Notes: a model not told the origin generated them from the letters alone. 64,000 bases of DNA from Chloroflexota bacterium (GCA_020161935.1 JAIUNI010000007.1:1-64000); one strand, 5' to 3'. Counted from the stretch's first letter, positions 1 to 9,415 are shown. Made by a program: numbers and translations.

Positions 1-1
1 T

Positions 2-112
2 TTGGCTCCATTACTCAAGCGAATCGATGACGATTTCCAGCGGTTTGCTCTCAAAACAATCCGTCGGAAATCGCCTTCGACCTTGCAATTACTGATCCAG
101 TTTGGTGCTTAG
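2..112 (+). CDS. Possible 3' end of an unidentified gene (partial)
   Basis: One frame is open from the left edge to a TAG at 110-112 (36 codons). The C-terminal peptide is basic and ends LLIQFGA. It could be the tail of a plus-strand gene that starts outside the window, convergent with the molybdoenzyme gene. The stretch is too short to assign a family and could be chance. Confidence 0.25.
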   Translation: MAPLLKRIDDDFQRFALKTIRRKSPSTLQLLIQFGA

Positions 113-159
113 CTTAATGCCTATGCACGGTTGTGCGCCCTACAGTAATCGTGATGTGG

Positions 160-783
160 TTAGAACCAACCGCGGCGGCTGTAGCGTTCTTCTTTCCACG
201 GGTCGGCGGTGTTCGAGTAGCCGTTGACTTCCCAGAAGCCGGGTTTATCGACTTCGCTGAACTCGATGGCGCGGACAAACTTGGCGCTTTTCCAGAAGTA
301 GAGTTTGGGGACGAACGTCCGCATCGGGCCACCGTGATCGGGTTCGAGCATTTGGCCTTCGAACTTGTAGGCGAGCAGCACGTCGTCGTCCATCATGATT
401 TCGAGCGGGGTGTTGGTGGTGTAGCCGTAGTCGCAGTGGGCGATGACGAATTTGGCGGTCGGTTTGATGCCAAAGAGTTTGACAAAATCGCGGAACAGGA
501 CACCTTCCCAATTGGTATCGAACTTGCTCCAGCGGGTGACGCAGTGAATATCGGTTTTGACGTGGGTCGTCGGGAGGCTGGTGAAATCCGCCCATGACCA
601 ACGCATCTCTTTTTCGACTTCACCGAAAACACGCAAATCCCATGTCGCGGGATCAAAGGTCGGGTTCGGGCCATAGGTCAGCACGGGGAATTTTTGAGTG
701 AGCGACTGCCCCGGCGGCAAACGACCTTCTTCTTTAACTTTTTGTTCCTGCTTACGACGATTTAGGAAATCCACAGCAGCCAT
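160..783 (-). CDS. Sulfite oxidase-like molybdopterin oxidoreductase (YuiH-like)
   Basis: This is a molybdopterin-binding oxidoreductase of the small sulfite oxidase/YedY-type fold, predicted to act in redox chemistry on an unknown substrate. From the chosen ATG the protein has 207 residues, the usual size of soluble YuiH-like proteins. The expected molybdenum-ligand Cys lies in IHCVTRWS (about residue 81), and a conserved DHGGPMR...PKLYFWKSAK block lies near the C-terminus, as in the family. No Tat or Sec signal is visible. An in-frame ATG at 870 would add 29 residues of unremarkable sequence; a TATAAT at 890-895 could serve either start. The family call is firm; start and substrate are not. 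Confidence 0.82.
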   Translation of the reverse strand: MAAVDFLNRRKQEQKVKEEGRLPPGQSLTQKFPVLTYGPNPTFDPATWDLRVFGEVEKEMRWSWADFTSLPTTHVKTDIHCVTRWSKFDTNWEGVLFRDFVKLFGIKPTAKFVIAHCDYGYTTNTPLEIMMDDDVLLAYKFEGQMLEPDHGGPMRTFVPKLYFWKSAKFVRAIEFSEVDKPGFWEVNGYSNTADPWKEERYSRRGWF

Positions 784-889
784 CCTTAAAACCGAATTAT
801 TGTTTTGACGAGTGTTTAGAAAGCAGAAGATGGGATGTGTTTGTCGGCGAACATCCAAACGTGTATCCATCCGTTATGCGAGTAGACTC

Positions 890-895
890 ATTATA
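890..895 (-). promoter_or_regulatory. Candidate -10 box upstream of the molybdoenzyme gene
   Basis: A perfect TATAAT on the minus strand would place a start of transcription near 883, giving a leader of about 13 nt to the ATG at 870 or about 100 nt to the ATG at 783. No convincing -35 box lies at the right distance. Confidence 0.3.
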
Positions 896-959
896 ACGCA
901 AGGATGTTGCAGCGCGGTAATGAAATGGTGAGAGAACGCCTAAAAATGAGGGTAATTAA

Positions 960-1394
960 TCAGGCGTAGGGATTGGTGAGCAGTTCGACCTGCAACTTCA
1001 TCAGGCCGAGGGTGATTTCGTCGCCATGACGGATGGGATAGGGTTCGTTGGGCTTCATCCATTCGCCGTTAAGCTGCGTTCCATTGGCGCTTTCGTTATC
1101 AACGATGGTCACGCGGTCGCCATCCAGCTTGAAATAGAGGTGTTCGCGGGAGACACCCATCTCACTACCTTTGAAGCCACCGAGATCAATATCAGGATAG
1201 AAGCCACTTTCGGCGTTAGCACGACCGACCAGAATGGTTCCGGCAAGATCGAACACCATTTGCATTTGAAAATCGACAAGGCGCAGCGCGATCCGCCACG
1301 GGCGCGGCATCCCAAAATCAATCGCGGTCATTTCGGGTTCGGCAGCGAGTTGGAGACTATGATCTTGATCAAGTTTGCGTGTTTCACCGGACAT
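960..1394 (-). CDS. FHA domain protein
   Basis: A 144-residue cytoplasmic protein made of an N-terminal extension and one forkhead-associated domain, a phosphothreonine-peptide-binding module that usually reads Ser/Thr kinase signals. Family motifs are present: VGR after the first strands, SREHLYF for the phosphopeptide loop, then NGTQLNG and HGDEITLG. The start was set at ATG 1392-1394 because an AGGAG site lies 9 nt upstream; an ORF extension to 1445 lacks one. The gene diverges from the large sensor/regulator at 1567 and is next to the molybdoenzyme gene. No Ser/Thr kinase occurs in the window, so its phosphorylated partner is unknown. Confidence 0.88.
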   Translation of the reverse strand: MSGETRKLDQDHSLQLAAEPEMTAIDFGMPRPWRIALRLVDFQMQMVFDLAGTILVGRANAESGFYPDIDLGGFKGSEMGVSREHLYFKLDGDRVTIVDNESANGTQLNGEWMKPNEPYPIRHGDEITLGLMKLQVELLTNPYA

Positions 1395-1554
1395 AATGAA
1401 TTGCTCCTGCGATAAGACCCCACCAACACCCCTATAGTACATCAATTCGATACAAATCGTCCATTAACAATGATCGTAATTCATGTAAAGATACCTCGTT
1501 TTTTTAAAATCTTAATGCTGTATTCGTCAAGTATGTGTATTATCGTGTTCTGTT

Positions 1555-1560
1555 TATAAT
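1555..1560 (+). promoter_or_regulatory. Candidate -10 box of the sensor/regulator gene, possible leaderless start
   Basis: A perfect TATAAT ends 6 nt before the GTG at 1567, so transcription would begin at about that codon. Either the mRNA is leaderless from GTG 1567, or it has a 30-nt leader to ATG 1597. No clear -35 box is visible. Confidence 0.45.
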
Positions 1561-1566
1561 AAGTGT

Positions 1567-4500
1567 GTGGGACTAAAATTTAGAAACGAGTACGTGATGG
1601 CACCCCTAGTTATTGAGACATTATTCGTGAGCGGCAGTGGCAGCAGTCTGGTAAAAGGGCTGAACACAGATGCTTACCACGTCCATGAAGCCAGCGAACC
1701 CGTGCAAGCGATGGAAAAGCTGCGGGATACACAATTTGACCTTATTTTGATTGAAGACGAAGTGTTCGGAAATGATATTACACGCGCAGTTAAAGAGATT
1801 AAACGCCGCGTGCCACTTGTGCCGGTACTGGTCTTTTCGAAAACGATTGATACGGCTTATGAGACGAGCCTGATGGAAGCGGGCGCGGATGATATTCTGA
1901 CCGCAAAACTTTCGGCACCGGAGCTGCAACGGCGCTTACGGTTGGTACTGCGGCAACGGCGGCAAGCACAGGCGCTGGTGCAGCGGACACAGAATTTACA
2001 GTCGATCAACATCCTAGCGCGGCGGATGCACAGCGCAGTTGAGCCGATGGAACTGATCCAAGATACGCTTGACCGGGCATCCAGCACCTTCAAACTGTAC
2101 GGCATGGCGATTGTGCTGGCGGACGGCGAGGCGTACCAGATGTACGCAGCGCGTGAAGGCAGCATGGGCAAGAACGGGTATTACGAAGACCGGCTGCAAC
2201 TCGAACCATATGACCCCTTCCGGCGCGTGATCCAAAGCGGGATCGTGCAGGTGCTCCAGAACATCGTGGCTGACCCGAATTATGTGCCGATACCGAGCTT
2301 CCCATCACCGGAGTCGGCGATTATCCTGCCACTCACCTTCCAAGATTATAAGATTGGGGCGCTGGGGGTTTTTGGGACGAGCCGCAACCCATTGAGCCAT
2401 GACGATCTGCTGATTTATGAATTGTTCGCGTCCCAATTTACGGTGGCACTGAACAACGCCCAGCATTACCACAACCAACGGATCAGCGCGGAATCGAGCC
2501 AGCACCTGCTGCAAGGCTGGCAGAGCTTCAGCAAGGTACACACCGAGTATGAGATCGCGGATAGTTTGCAGCAGTTCATCGCGGATGTGCCGAACATTAC
2601 GCGGTCACTGGTATGGATGTACAACAACGACCCGAACGCGATGGAAAGCATCGTTAAGGCTTCGCACGAAGAACTGGTGACGGTCTTCCGACAGTTCGAG
2701 AATAACGGGCAGCTTGCGGAACTACTGGCGAGCCTTGACCAACAGGGAATGCAGCCGACGATCTTCCAAGAGCGGACGGGACAAAAGGACTCTTTCGCCC
2801 CGCTGTATAAGGCGCTGGTGGGGACGCAAATGATGATCGTGCCAATTATGGACTCGGCGCGATTCATCGGCGGTATCATCGCGAGCGTGACGAACACCAG
2901 CCAATACCGGAGTGAGGACAGTATTTTTCTGGCGGCGGGTATCGCGCATGTGGCGGGGCTGGCACTGGAACGTTCGACACTGATACAAGAGACGACGCAG
3001 AAGAACGGGCGGCTTGAGGCGCTGCTGCGCGGCACGTCACAGGCGATTTTCTTCCTTGACGACAATGGGCTGATCGCCTTCTGTAACCCGCAGTTCACGG
3101 AGTTGACCGGTATTAATCCGTCGGAAGTGCTGGGGCAAGCACCGGACACACTGCTGGAGCGAATCGCTAACCAGAGCGAGGAACCCGAAGCGACCCTCAC
3201 CCAACTGCGGGAAAGCGTCAGCCGACTGTTGAGCAGTGACCCCGAAGGACACGAGGATTACCCGATTGTCGAGATCAACCTGCTGAACCCGATGCGAGAT
3301 ATTGATGTCGAGTTCATGCGGATTGGCGACAGCGAAAACGAGTCAAATAGTTGGGCGGGGATGATCCGCGACAATGCGCGGTATAAGCAGAACTTTAGCA
3401 GTGAAAGCCTGCTGCTGGATATGATGTCCGAACGGATTCGCGTTCCCTACGCGCAGATGCGGGGCATCATTTATACACTACACGAACAGCACAGCCGCTT
3501 TACACACCGCGAACGGGCGCACTTCCTGAAGCAGCTTGAGGACAGCGTGGAACGGATGGGACACCTGTGGGATAACATCCTCGAAACCTACAACCTGCAA
3601 GCGTCGGGGGTGTCGCTAAACCCCGAACAGGTCGATTTATACGAGGTGGTACAGCGGATACTGGACAACCGTTCATTCGCGGAATACCGGCGACAAATCC
3701 AAGTGGAAGCACCGGGTAACTTGCCGCTGATTGAGATCGACGAACTGCGGGTGGAGCAAGCGATCACGAATGTGCTGCACAACGCGATTCACTTCTCACC
3801 GCGCGGCACACCGATCCGCATTAAGATGGAAACCATCGGCGACAGCGTGCAGTTCAGCATCCAAGATCAGGGGATTGGCATCCCACCGGAACAGATGAAC
3901 CGCCTGTTTGAGCCTTTCTTCCAAGCGGCGAACAACACGAACGAAGAAGGCGTGGGGCTGGGGTTGTACCTCGCGCGGGAAGTGGTCACGCGGCACGGTG
4001 GGGATATTCGGGTCGAGAGCGAGGTCGGGAAGGGAACGGTGGTGAGTATGGCGTTCCCGATTGTGGCGAACACGGCGGTGAAGGTCGTACCCCTGCCCGC
4101 CCACGAAACGGCGCTGCGACGACCGGCTGTGGTGACACCGCCGCCTGTTGACCGTGTGCCGACGGGGCGACGGGTCTCCGAACGGCCAATGCAAACGATC
4201 ATGATTATCGAGGGACGGTCAAAACTCACCGACCGGCTGAACGGAATGCTTGAGGACGAGTACGAGATTATTCCCTATGACTCGGCGGAAGATGCCATCC
4301 GCGACCTGAACACGGTGCGGCTCGATTTGATATTCCTCGACACGAATTTGACTGACGCGAACGGGCTGGACATCTGCGAACGTATTTGTAAGCGGACGGA
4401 AGTGCCGATCATTATGCTGGCGGATGAAGCGTCCGAGGCGGAGAAGGTACGGGCGTTCATGATCGGCGCGGATGATTACATCGCGAACCCGATCAGTGAC

Positions 4501-4866
4501 GAAGAACTGCTGGCGCGTATCAACGTGATCTTCAAACGCCGCCGTATTCCCGACCGGACCCGCGAGCCGCTGGACTTGGGCAACCTGTATGTGGACTTCG
4601 CACGGCGCGAGGTGTTTCTGAACAACAAGCCGCTGGAACTGACGCGGATTGAGTACGACCTGCTGCATACGCTGGCAGTGCATCAAGGCCAAGTGCTGAC
4701 GCACAAACAGTTGCTGGAAAAGGTATGGGGGCCGGAGTACCAAGCGGAAACGCAATACTTGTGGGTGAACGTGAGCCGTTTGCGAAAGAAACTCGAACCG
4801 ACACCGGATACACCGCGTTACATTCATACGCAGCCGGGGGTGGGTTACGTATTCCGTCCATCGTAA
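1567..4866 (+). CDS. Degenerate hybrid sensor kinase fused to a winged-helix DNA-binding output
   Basis: A 1099-residue soluble signalling protein. Domains in order: receiver-like (about 13-130), GAF (about 145-305), second GAF-like (about 310-475), PAS (about 485-600), dimerisation helices (about 612-690), HATPase (about 715-835), a second receiver (about 875-990) and an OmpR-type winged helix (about 1000-1098). The ATPase N, G1, F and G2 boxes look intact (NVLHNAIHFS, DQGIGIPPE, FEPFF, GVGLGLYLA). The phosphoacceptor His is absent: the H-box reads MSERIRVPYAQMRG, with Glu622 at the His position. The first receiver has Glu63 instead of Asp. The second keeps Asp925 but lacks the acidic pair (IIEGRS) and has Asn974 for the conserved Lys. 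It is probably a one-protein regulator that senses through GAF/PAS and binds DNA without classical phosphotransfer. ATG 1597 is an alternative start. Confidence 0.85.
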   Translation: MGLKFRNEYVMAPLVIETLFVSGSGSSLVKGLNTDAYHVHEASEPVQAMEKLRDTQFDLILIEDEVFGNDITRAVKEIKRRVPLVPVLVFSKTIDTAYETSLMEAGADDILTAKLSAPELQRRLRLVLRQRRQAQALVQRTQNLQSINILARRMHSAVEPMELIQDTLDRASSTFKLYGMAIVLADGEAYQMYAAREGSMGKNGYYEDRLQLEPYDPFRRVIQSGIVQVLQNIVADPNYVPIPSFPSPESAIILPLTFQDYKIGALGVFGTSRNPLSHDDLLIYELFASQFTVALNNAQHYHNQRISAESSQHLLQGWQSFSKVHTEYEIADSLQQFIADVPNITRSLVWMYNNDPNAMESIVKASHEELVTVFRQFENNGQLAELLASLDQQGMQPTIFQERTGQKDSFAPLYKALVGTQMMIVPIMDSARFIGGIIASVTNTSQYRSEDSIFLAAGIAHVAGLALERSTLIQETTQKNGRLEALLRGTSQAIFFLDDNGLIAFCNPQFTELTGINPSEVLGQAPDTLLERIANQSEEPEATLTQLRESVSRLLSSDPEGHEDYPIVEINLLNPMRDIDVEFMRIGDSENESNSWAGMIRDNARYKQNFSSESLLLDMMSERIRVPYAQMRGIIYTLHEQHSRFTHRERAHFLKQLEDSVERMGHLWDNILETYNLQASGVSLNPEQVDLYEVVQRILDNRSFAEYRRQIQVEAPGNLPLIEIDELRVEQAITNVLHNAIHFSPRGTPIRIKMETIGDSVQFSIQDQGIGIPPEQMNRLFEPFFQAANNTNEEGVGLGLYLAREVVTRHGGDIRVESEVGKGTVVSMAFPIVANTAVKVVPLPAHETALRRPAVVTPPPVDRVPTGRRVSERPMQTIMIIEGRSKLTDRLNGMLEDEYEIIPYDSAEDAIRDLNTVRLDLIFLDTNLTDANGLDICERICKRTEVPIIMLADEASEAEKVRAFMIGADDYIANPISDEELLARINVIFKRRRIPDRTREPLDLGNLYVDFARREVFLNNKPLELTRIEYDLLHTLAVHQGQVLTHKQLLEKVWGPEYQAETQYLWVNVSRLRKKLEPTPDTPRYIHTQPGVGYVFRPS

Positions 4867-4925
4867 AATTGATAATATATGATATAATAAGGGTTTAGCA
4901 AGTCACCCGATATAAAACGATATAG

Positions 4926-4959
4926 GGAAAGAGTGCCACTACAAACGGTTCCTCTTTCC
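4926..4959 (+). terminator. Stem-loop after the sensor/regulator gene
   Basis: A perfect 8-bp inverted repeat (GGAAAGAG / CTCTTTCC) with an 18-nt loop lies between this gene and the next. The loop is long and no T-run follows, so it is a weak terminator candidate or a leader structure of the following gene. Confidence 0.25.
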
Positions 4960-5007
4960 TTCGTTGGTTCGTGGATCGAGTACTCGTTTATTCACTGAGG
5001 GGGCATC

Positions 5008-6543
5008 TTGAAGTCCAACTATTTCAAACTGATTTTGGTTATATTGTTTTTGCTGAGTGTTTTTTCGCAGACCTTCGCGCAAGGTGATGCAGCAGACGAC
5101 TTGAACAGCTTACTTACGGACGGTGAGGACAGCGTTGAAGTTGATACACTGGTGCAAGAAGTCGCGTTTGACAACGTGAAAGATTGGGAAACGCACGAGG
5201 AAGCCGGACAAAGCGCGACCATCGACGACGGTGTGTATAGGATGGTCTTGAATGGCGACCCTGAGGCACAGATACTCGATGGTGACGATGCCGCCGACAG
5301 TGTGATTCAGGTGAACGTCACGCAGCTTTCGGAGGCAGAGGACAACGCTTACGGGGTGATATGCCGCGCTCAGGCAGGTTCGCCAGCGGACGGTTATTAT
5401 TTCCAGATCAGCGGCGATGGTTTCTCGCGCATCATCTTGGTGGAAGATGGCGATGAAACGGCGCTGGTGAATTGGGAGGCATCACGGGCGATTGGTGCGG
5501 TCGGCGACGAAAATGAACTTATGGCGGTATGTGCGGGTACTTATTTAGCGCTGTACGTGAATGAGGTGCTGGTGGCGGAAACACACGACGACACCTTCAC
5601 AGATGGGCAGATGGGGTTTACGACAGCGATTTTCGGCGGTTTGGATGATGTTGAAGTTACGTTTGACGATCTGCGAATCTGGTCGGCGGCGAACAGCAGC
5701 GTACAAGCAGCGATTGTCAAGGAACCGGAAGTTGTCGACAGTTTGACCAGCTACGACGGCGAACCGAAGGACGCGATTACCGAACTGGAACAACTGGGTG
5801 TCATCCCCTCCGGTTCAAGCCTCATTTTTAACGAAGATTATGCTTACTTCGCGGGACAGGGAAGCTGGTTCACGCCATTGGCGAGCCGCGCACCCCACCA
5901 GAATATCGTGGCGGGGGCAGAACTGACGTTTACGGTTGGGAACACCAACGATTTTGAGTCCTGCACGCTGACGACACGCATCAAGCAGGATAATACGGGA
6001 ACGGCGACCACGTACATTGACATCGGTATCGCCAACGACGGATTCGCCTATGTTCTGGATGCGTTTTCTGAGGCGCAGGATGCCAATTTTGAGGTTGGAA
6101 CGACTGAACTGGATCTGGATATAACCCACCACATCCTGTTCACACTGATTGACGATTCGGCGAACATCTATGTTGATGGCGAACTGGAAATCGCGGATTT
6201 TAAGATAGCTGAACGCAGCGGCACTTACGGGATCGGGTTGATCGGCGCGGGGCCAAACGCACGCTGCGAAGGCCGCAACATCTGGGCGTATGCCGTGCCG
6301 AACATTCAACCGGGGGAATGCGCTGTGAGTTCGACAAGTGCCGCAAACAAACGCCGCGGCCCCGGCACCACCTTTGACGTGGCGGGTCAACTGACACCGG
6401 GGGAGGATAACCTCGTCATCGGGCAAGGTCAGGACACCGAAGGCAAAAAGTGGTGGCAGATTGAAGATGAGACGTGGGTGAGAGAAGATTTGGTGACGGC
6501 AATTGGTGACTGTGCGAATATACCGATTTCCAGCCCATCTTAA
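5008..6543 (+). CDS. Exported protein with LamG-like domains and a C-terminal SH3b domain
   Basis: A 511-residue secreted protein. Residues 1-25 form a Sec signal peptide (charged n-region, long hydrophobic stretch, cleavage near TFAQ-G). Two concanavalin/LamG-like beta-sandwich segments follow (about 50-230 and 245-435), then a bacterial SH3 domain (about 437-505) with a typical RRGPGTTF loop and KWWQIEDETWV. Such proteins bind carbohydrate or cell-wall polymers at the surface; no catalytic motif is visible. The TTG start at 5008 is supported by a strong GAGGGGG site 5 nt upstream. It follows the sensor gene on the same strand after a 141-bp gap. Confidence 0.7.
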   Translation: MKSNYFKLILVILFLLSVFSQTFAQGDAADDLNSLLTDGEDSVEVDTLVQEVAFDNVKDWETHEEAGQSATIDDGVYRMVLNGDPEAQILDGDDAADSVIQVNVTQLSEAEDNAYGVICRAQAGSPADGYYFQISGDGFSRIILVEDGDETALVNWEASRAIGAVGDENELMAVCAGTYLALYVNEVLVAETHDDTFTDGQMGFTTAIFGGLDDVEVTFDDLRIWSAANSSVQAAIVKEPEVVDSLTSYDGEPKDAITELEQLGVIPSGSSLIFNEDYAYFAGQGSWFTPLASRAPHQNIVAGAELTFTVGNTNDFESCTLTTRIKQDNTGTATTYIDIGIANDGFAYVLDAFSEAQDANFEVGTTELDLDITHHILFTLIDDSANIYVDGELEIADFKIAERSGTYGIGLIGAGPNARCEGRNIWAYAVPNIQPGECAVSSTSAANKRRGPGTTFDVAGQLTPGEDNLVIGQGQDTEGKKWWQIEDETWVREDLVTAIGDCANIPISSPS

Positions 6544-6590
6544 GATTAAAAACGGGTAGTGCTACCTTAATTGGTGGATGCCGGTTTTAA

Positions 6591-6630
6591 GCCCTCACCC
6601 TAAATCCCTCTCCCTCAGGGCGAGGGACTT
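6591..6630. repeat. REP-like palindromic repeat
   Basis: The stretch reads GCCCTCACCC then TAAATCCCTC, followed by a GC-rich palindrome at 6606-6626 (CCCTC-CCCT / AGGG-GAGGG around one base). Sequences of this style occur as dispersed intergenic repeats in many bacterial genomes. Only one copy is in this window. Together with the stem-loop at 6740-6778, it is all that can be described in the 323-bp gap 6544-6866. Confidence 0.4.
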
Positions 6631-6739
6631 TAAGGATGTTTAGGGTTCATTTTGCGATGAAATAGACACAAAATGAATTTTCACCGTTTAGTGTGTGCTA
6701 CCTAAAAACGAGCTAAGTCGAAGATAAGATCATTTGTGT

Positions 6740-6778
6740 AGTGCCGCATCGGTGTGTTAAGCTACGGAATGCGGCACT
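6740..6778 (+). promoter_or_regulatory. 10-bp perfect inverted repeat upstream of the 829-residue membrane protein gene
   Basis: AGTGCCGCAT at 6740-6749 is repeated inverted at 6769-6778 around a 19-nt loop, about 90 bp before the next gene. No T-run follows, so this may be an operator or a leader hairpin rather than a terminator. Confidence 0.3.
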
Positions 6779-6866
6779 TCTATTTGAAGTTCAATTGGTA
6801 TCTGCGGCCTGAGCCAACGGCGGTGGGGGATTCTTGTAAAAGTTCAAACGATGTTGGGATAGAAGC

Positions 6867-9356
6867 ATGTACAAACGGTTTGTGGTTCTGCTCATCACTT
6901 TGGTTCTGGTCACAGGGTTCGTACAAGCGCAAAGCACACCAGCATCGGTCAACCTGAGCATCGAAGCGGGCTTTGATGGCACATTCAGGGAGTTTCACTG
7001 GCTGCCGGTTTACATCCGCGCAACGAATGACGGCGAGGGCGTGGATGGCCGGTTGGTGGTGCGACCGGAAACCTCAACCGGAAGCGTCCGTGATACCTAC
7101 AGCGTCCCGATCAGCCTACCCACCGGCTCGATCAAGTCTATTTTCCTGTATATCACAGCTGAATCCTTCGCGAGCGAAATCCGCGTGGAGTTTATCGCCA
7201 ACGATGGCGCTATCGTCACGGTCGAGCCAGCACGGGTACGTTCGGTGCAGCCGCGTGACCAAATTCATGTGGTGGTTACGGACTCAGCCAACGGCGCGAT
7301 TGACCTGAGCAGCGTACATGACGGTGGTTACACCGCCTTCCAAACCAACTGGCGTACTGAAAACATTCCTGACCGCGCCAACGCACTCAGCGCAGTCGAT
7401 ACAATGGTCTTTAGCGATGTCGATACCGGCACGCTGACCCAGCGGCAGCAGGAAGCGATTGCAGATTGGGTGGCGCAAGGCGGCCATTTGATCGTCACGG
7501 GCGGCGTGGACTGGCAAAGTACGTCCACCGGACTGGTGAATTTACTCCCGATACAACCCGACAACAGTACAACGGTCGATAACCTCACACCGATGGCGGA
7601 CTGGCTGCGTTTTGGCGGCGACCCGCTGGATGCACAGACGGTGGTGGCAACCGGAACGCTGCAAGCGAACGCCCGTATCCTGACGATGGCAGCGGACGAT
7701 ACGCCGCTGATCGCCCGAAAGCCACTCGGCGCAGGCATCGTGGACTACATCACTGCCGCACCAAACGCCGCTCCCCTACGCGGATGGGGTGGGATGAGCG
7801 AACTGTGGCTGACGCTGGCGACGAGCGTCAACCCGATACCGGGTTGGGGGAACGGCGTGGCGGATTGGCAGATGATTTCGAGCGCGATCAATATCCTGCC
7901 GGGGGTGAACCTGCTGCCGGATATCCTGCCGCTATGCGCGTTCTTAGCGGCCTACATCGCGCTGATCGGACCTTTAAATTATTTCATCTTGAACAAAATT
8001 AACCGACGTGAATATGCGTGGGTGACAATCCCGATTTTCATTGTGCTGTTTAGTGCGCTGGCATGGACATTCGGGTTTAACCTGCGAGGGAGTGAAGTCA
8101 CCCTCAGCCGATTGAGCATCGTGCAAGCGTGGTCGGATGCGGAACGGGCGACCGTGCAGCAGGTGATCGGGTTACTCTCACCGCGACGAACGCAGTACAG
8201 CCTCAATACTCCGGTGGACAGCTTCCTGCGAACGCTGCCGAACACAGGCGTTCAAGGATCGCTGCTCGGTGGGAATATTGTCTCAAGCACGACGATTGAA
8301 CAGACCGATGTCTTTAAAGCGGTGGACTTTCCAGTCGATGCTAGTTTCATCGCAGGATTTGACAGCGAGACCACGATTGCTAAACCAGCGGTCGGTGGGC
8401 AGGTGACGTTGATTTCGGACGGCGGTGGGATGCAAACGATGCGCGGCTCGGTGCGGAATGACACCGACCAGACGTTGAGCAACGCGGCGATACTGGTACG
8501 CGGGCAGGTCTTTACGCTTGAGCAGCCGATTGAGCCGGGGGATATTATCCCGTTCGAGATCACACTGCCGGGTGAAGGGCTGCCCTCGCCCGCACCGCTG
8601 GCTTACGCGGCAGGGACGTACAGCTCGTATAACAGCCGGATGTACAGCTACTATGGGGATGCGTCGCAAAGTGTCGAGGATATTCTCGGTGGGCAGTTGA
8701 GCATCCTGAACAACTACTACACCTACCGTAATTTGAATGGCACAGCGGAGCAAGAAGAATTTTCGCGGCGGAGTTTGTTCCTCGCGGGACTGATTGACGA
8801 ACCGTACAACCGGCTTACGGGGCGCGGCAACCATGCTTATCTGGCGGCGTGGACGACCCAAGCACCGCTCGATACCACCGTCATCGGCGGGAACATTAAA
8901 ACACTCGACAGCACCCTGCTCCTCATCCAACTTGATGTGCAAACGACTTACCCCAATGGCGAAACGTTGGTTTCCGCAGATCAATTTACATGGTTCGCGC
9001 CGAACCGTAACTCGCTGGTCGACTTTGGCCCGCTCGATATTAATATGAACCCCGGCGACGAAACGGTGCTGCGTTTTACGCCGCTGCCAGATGCTGTTTT
9101 GACCGAGGTGAGTGAACTGCGGGTTTACATTGACCGGAACCAGAACACGAGCCGCAACGTGGGGCTTGAATTGTGGGACTGGGAAAGCGGCGATTGGGTT
9201 GAACACACAACGAGCAGCAGTAATCAGATTATCATTCGCGATCCGGCGGCATTCATCGGGCCGGAAAACACGGTACAGATACGCATCGCGGCAGACGCTT
9301 TCGGTGGGTATCCACGATTGAGTGACCTGAGTATTGAGCAAAGCGGTATCTATTGA
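6867..9356 (+). CDS. Exported membrane protein, first gene of the ABC/MoxR/VWA cluster
   Basis: An 829-residue envelope protein with no assigned function. It has a signal peptide (1-21), a large extracytoplasmic region with a GATase-like Rossmann segment (about 130-300, containing ADWVAQGGHLIVTGG), two transmembrane helices (about 352-375 and 385-404), and a second large beta-rich extracytoplasmic region to the C-terminus. Loosely similar proteins precede ABC-2 transporters in several phyla, as with GldG-like components. It begins the same-strand block that continues into the ABC ATPase at 9416, suggesting it is an accessory or substrate-handling subunit of that transporter. Cluster membership is inferred from order. 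Confidence 0.6.
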   Translation: MYKRFVVLLITLVLVTGFVQAQSTPASVNLSIEAGFDGTFREFHWLPVYIRATNDGEGVDGRLVVRPETSTGSVRDTYSVPISLPTGSIKSIFLYITAESFASEIRVEFIANDGAIVTVEPARVRSVQPRDQIHVVVTDSANGAIDLSSVHDGGYTAFQTNWRTENIPDRANALSAVDTMVFSDVDTGTLTQRQQEAIADWVAQGGHLIVTGGVDWQSTSTGLVNLLPIQPDNSTTVDNLTPMADWLRFGGDPLDAQTVVATGTLQANARILTMAADDTPLIARKPLGAGIVDYITAAPNAAPLRGWGGMSELWLTLATSVNPIPGWGNGVADWQMISSAINILPGVNLLPDILPLCAFLAAYIALIGPLNYFILNKINRREYAWVTIPIFIVLFSALAWTFGFNLRGSEVTLSRLSIVQAWSDAERATVQQVIGLLSPRRTQYSLNTPVDSFLRTLPNTGVQGSLLGGNIVSSTTIEQTDVFKAVDFPVDASFIAGFDSETTIAKPAVGGQVTLISDGGGMQTMRGSVRNDTDQTLSNAAILVRGQVFTLEQPIEPGDIIPFEITLPGEGLPSPAPLAYAAGTYSSYNSRMYSYYGDASQSVEDILGGQLSILNNYYTYRNLNGTAEQEEFSRRSLFLAGLIDEPYNRLTGRGNHAYLAAWTTQAPLDTTVIGGNIKTLDSTLLLIQLDVQTTYPNGETLVSADQFTWFAPNRNSLVDFGPLDINMNPGDETVLRFTPLPDAVLTEVSELRVYIDRNQNTSRNVGLELWDWESGDWVEHTTSSSNQIIIRDPAAFIGPENTVQIRIAADAFGGYPRLSDLSIEQSGIY

Positions 9357-9415
9357 CCGGTCGTTCGTCAACGGCTCATCGAATAACGATTATTGTTTTG
9401 GGAAAGTGATGTCAA

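Noticed and set aside
4869..4888. TTGATA and TATAAT after the sensor/regulator gene as a promoter
   Set aside because: The boxes are only 8 bp apart, too close for a sigma-70 type promoter, and no other -35 fits.
8283..9371. Long open frame antisense to the 829-residue membrane protein gene
   Set aside because: It mirrors codon structure of the real gene, has no domain or ribosome site, and the sense frame has a signal peptide and membrane helices.
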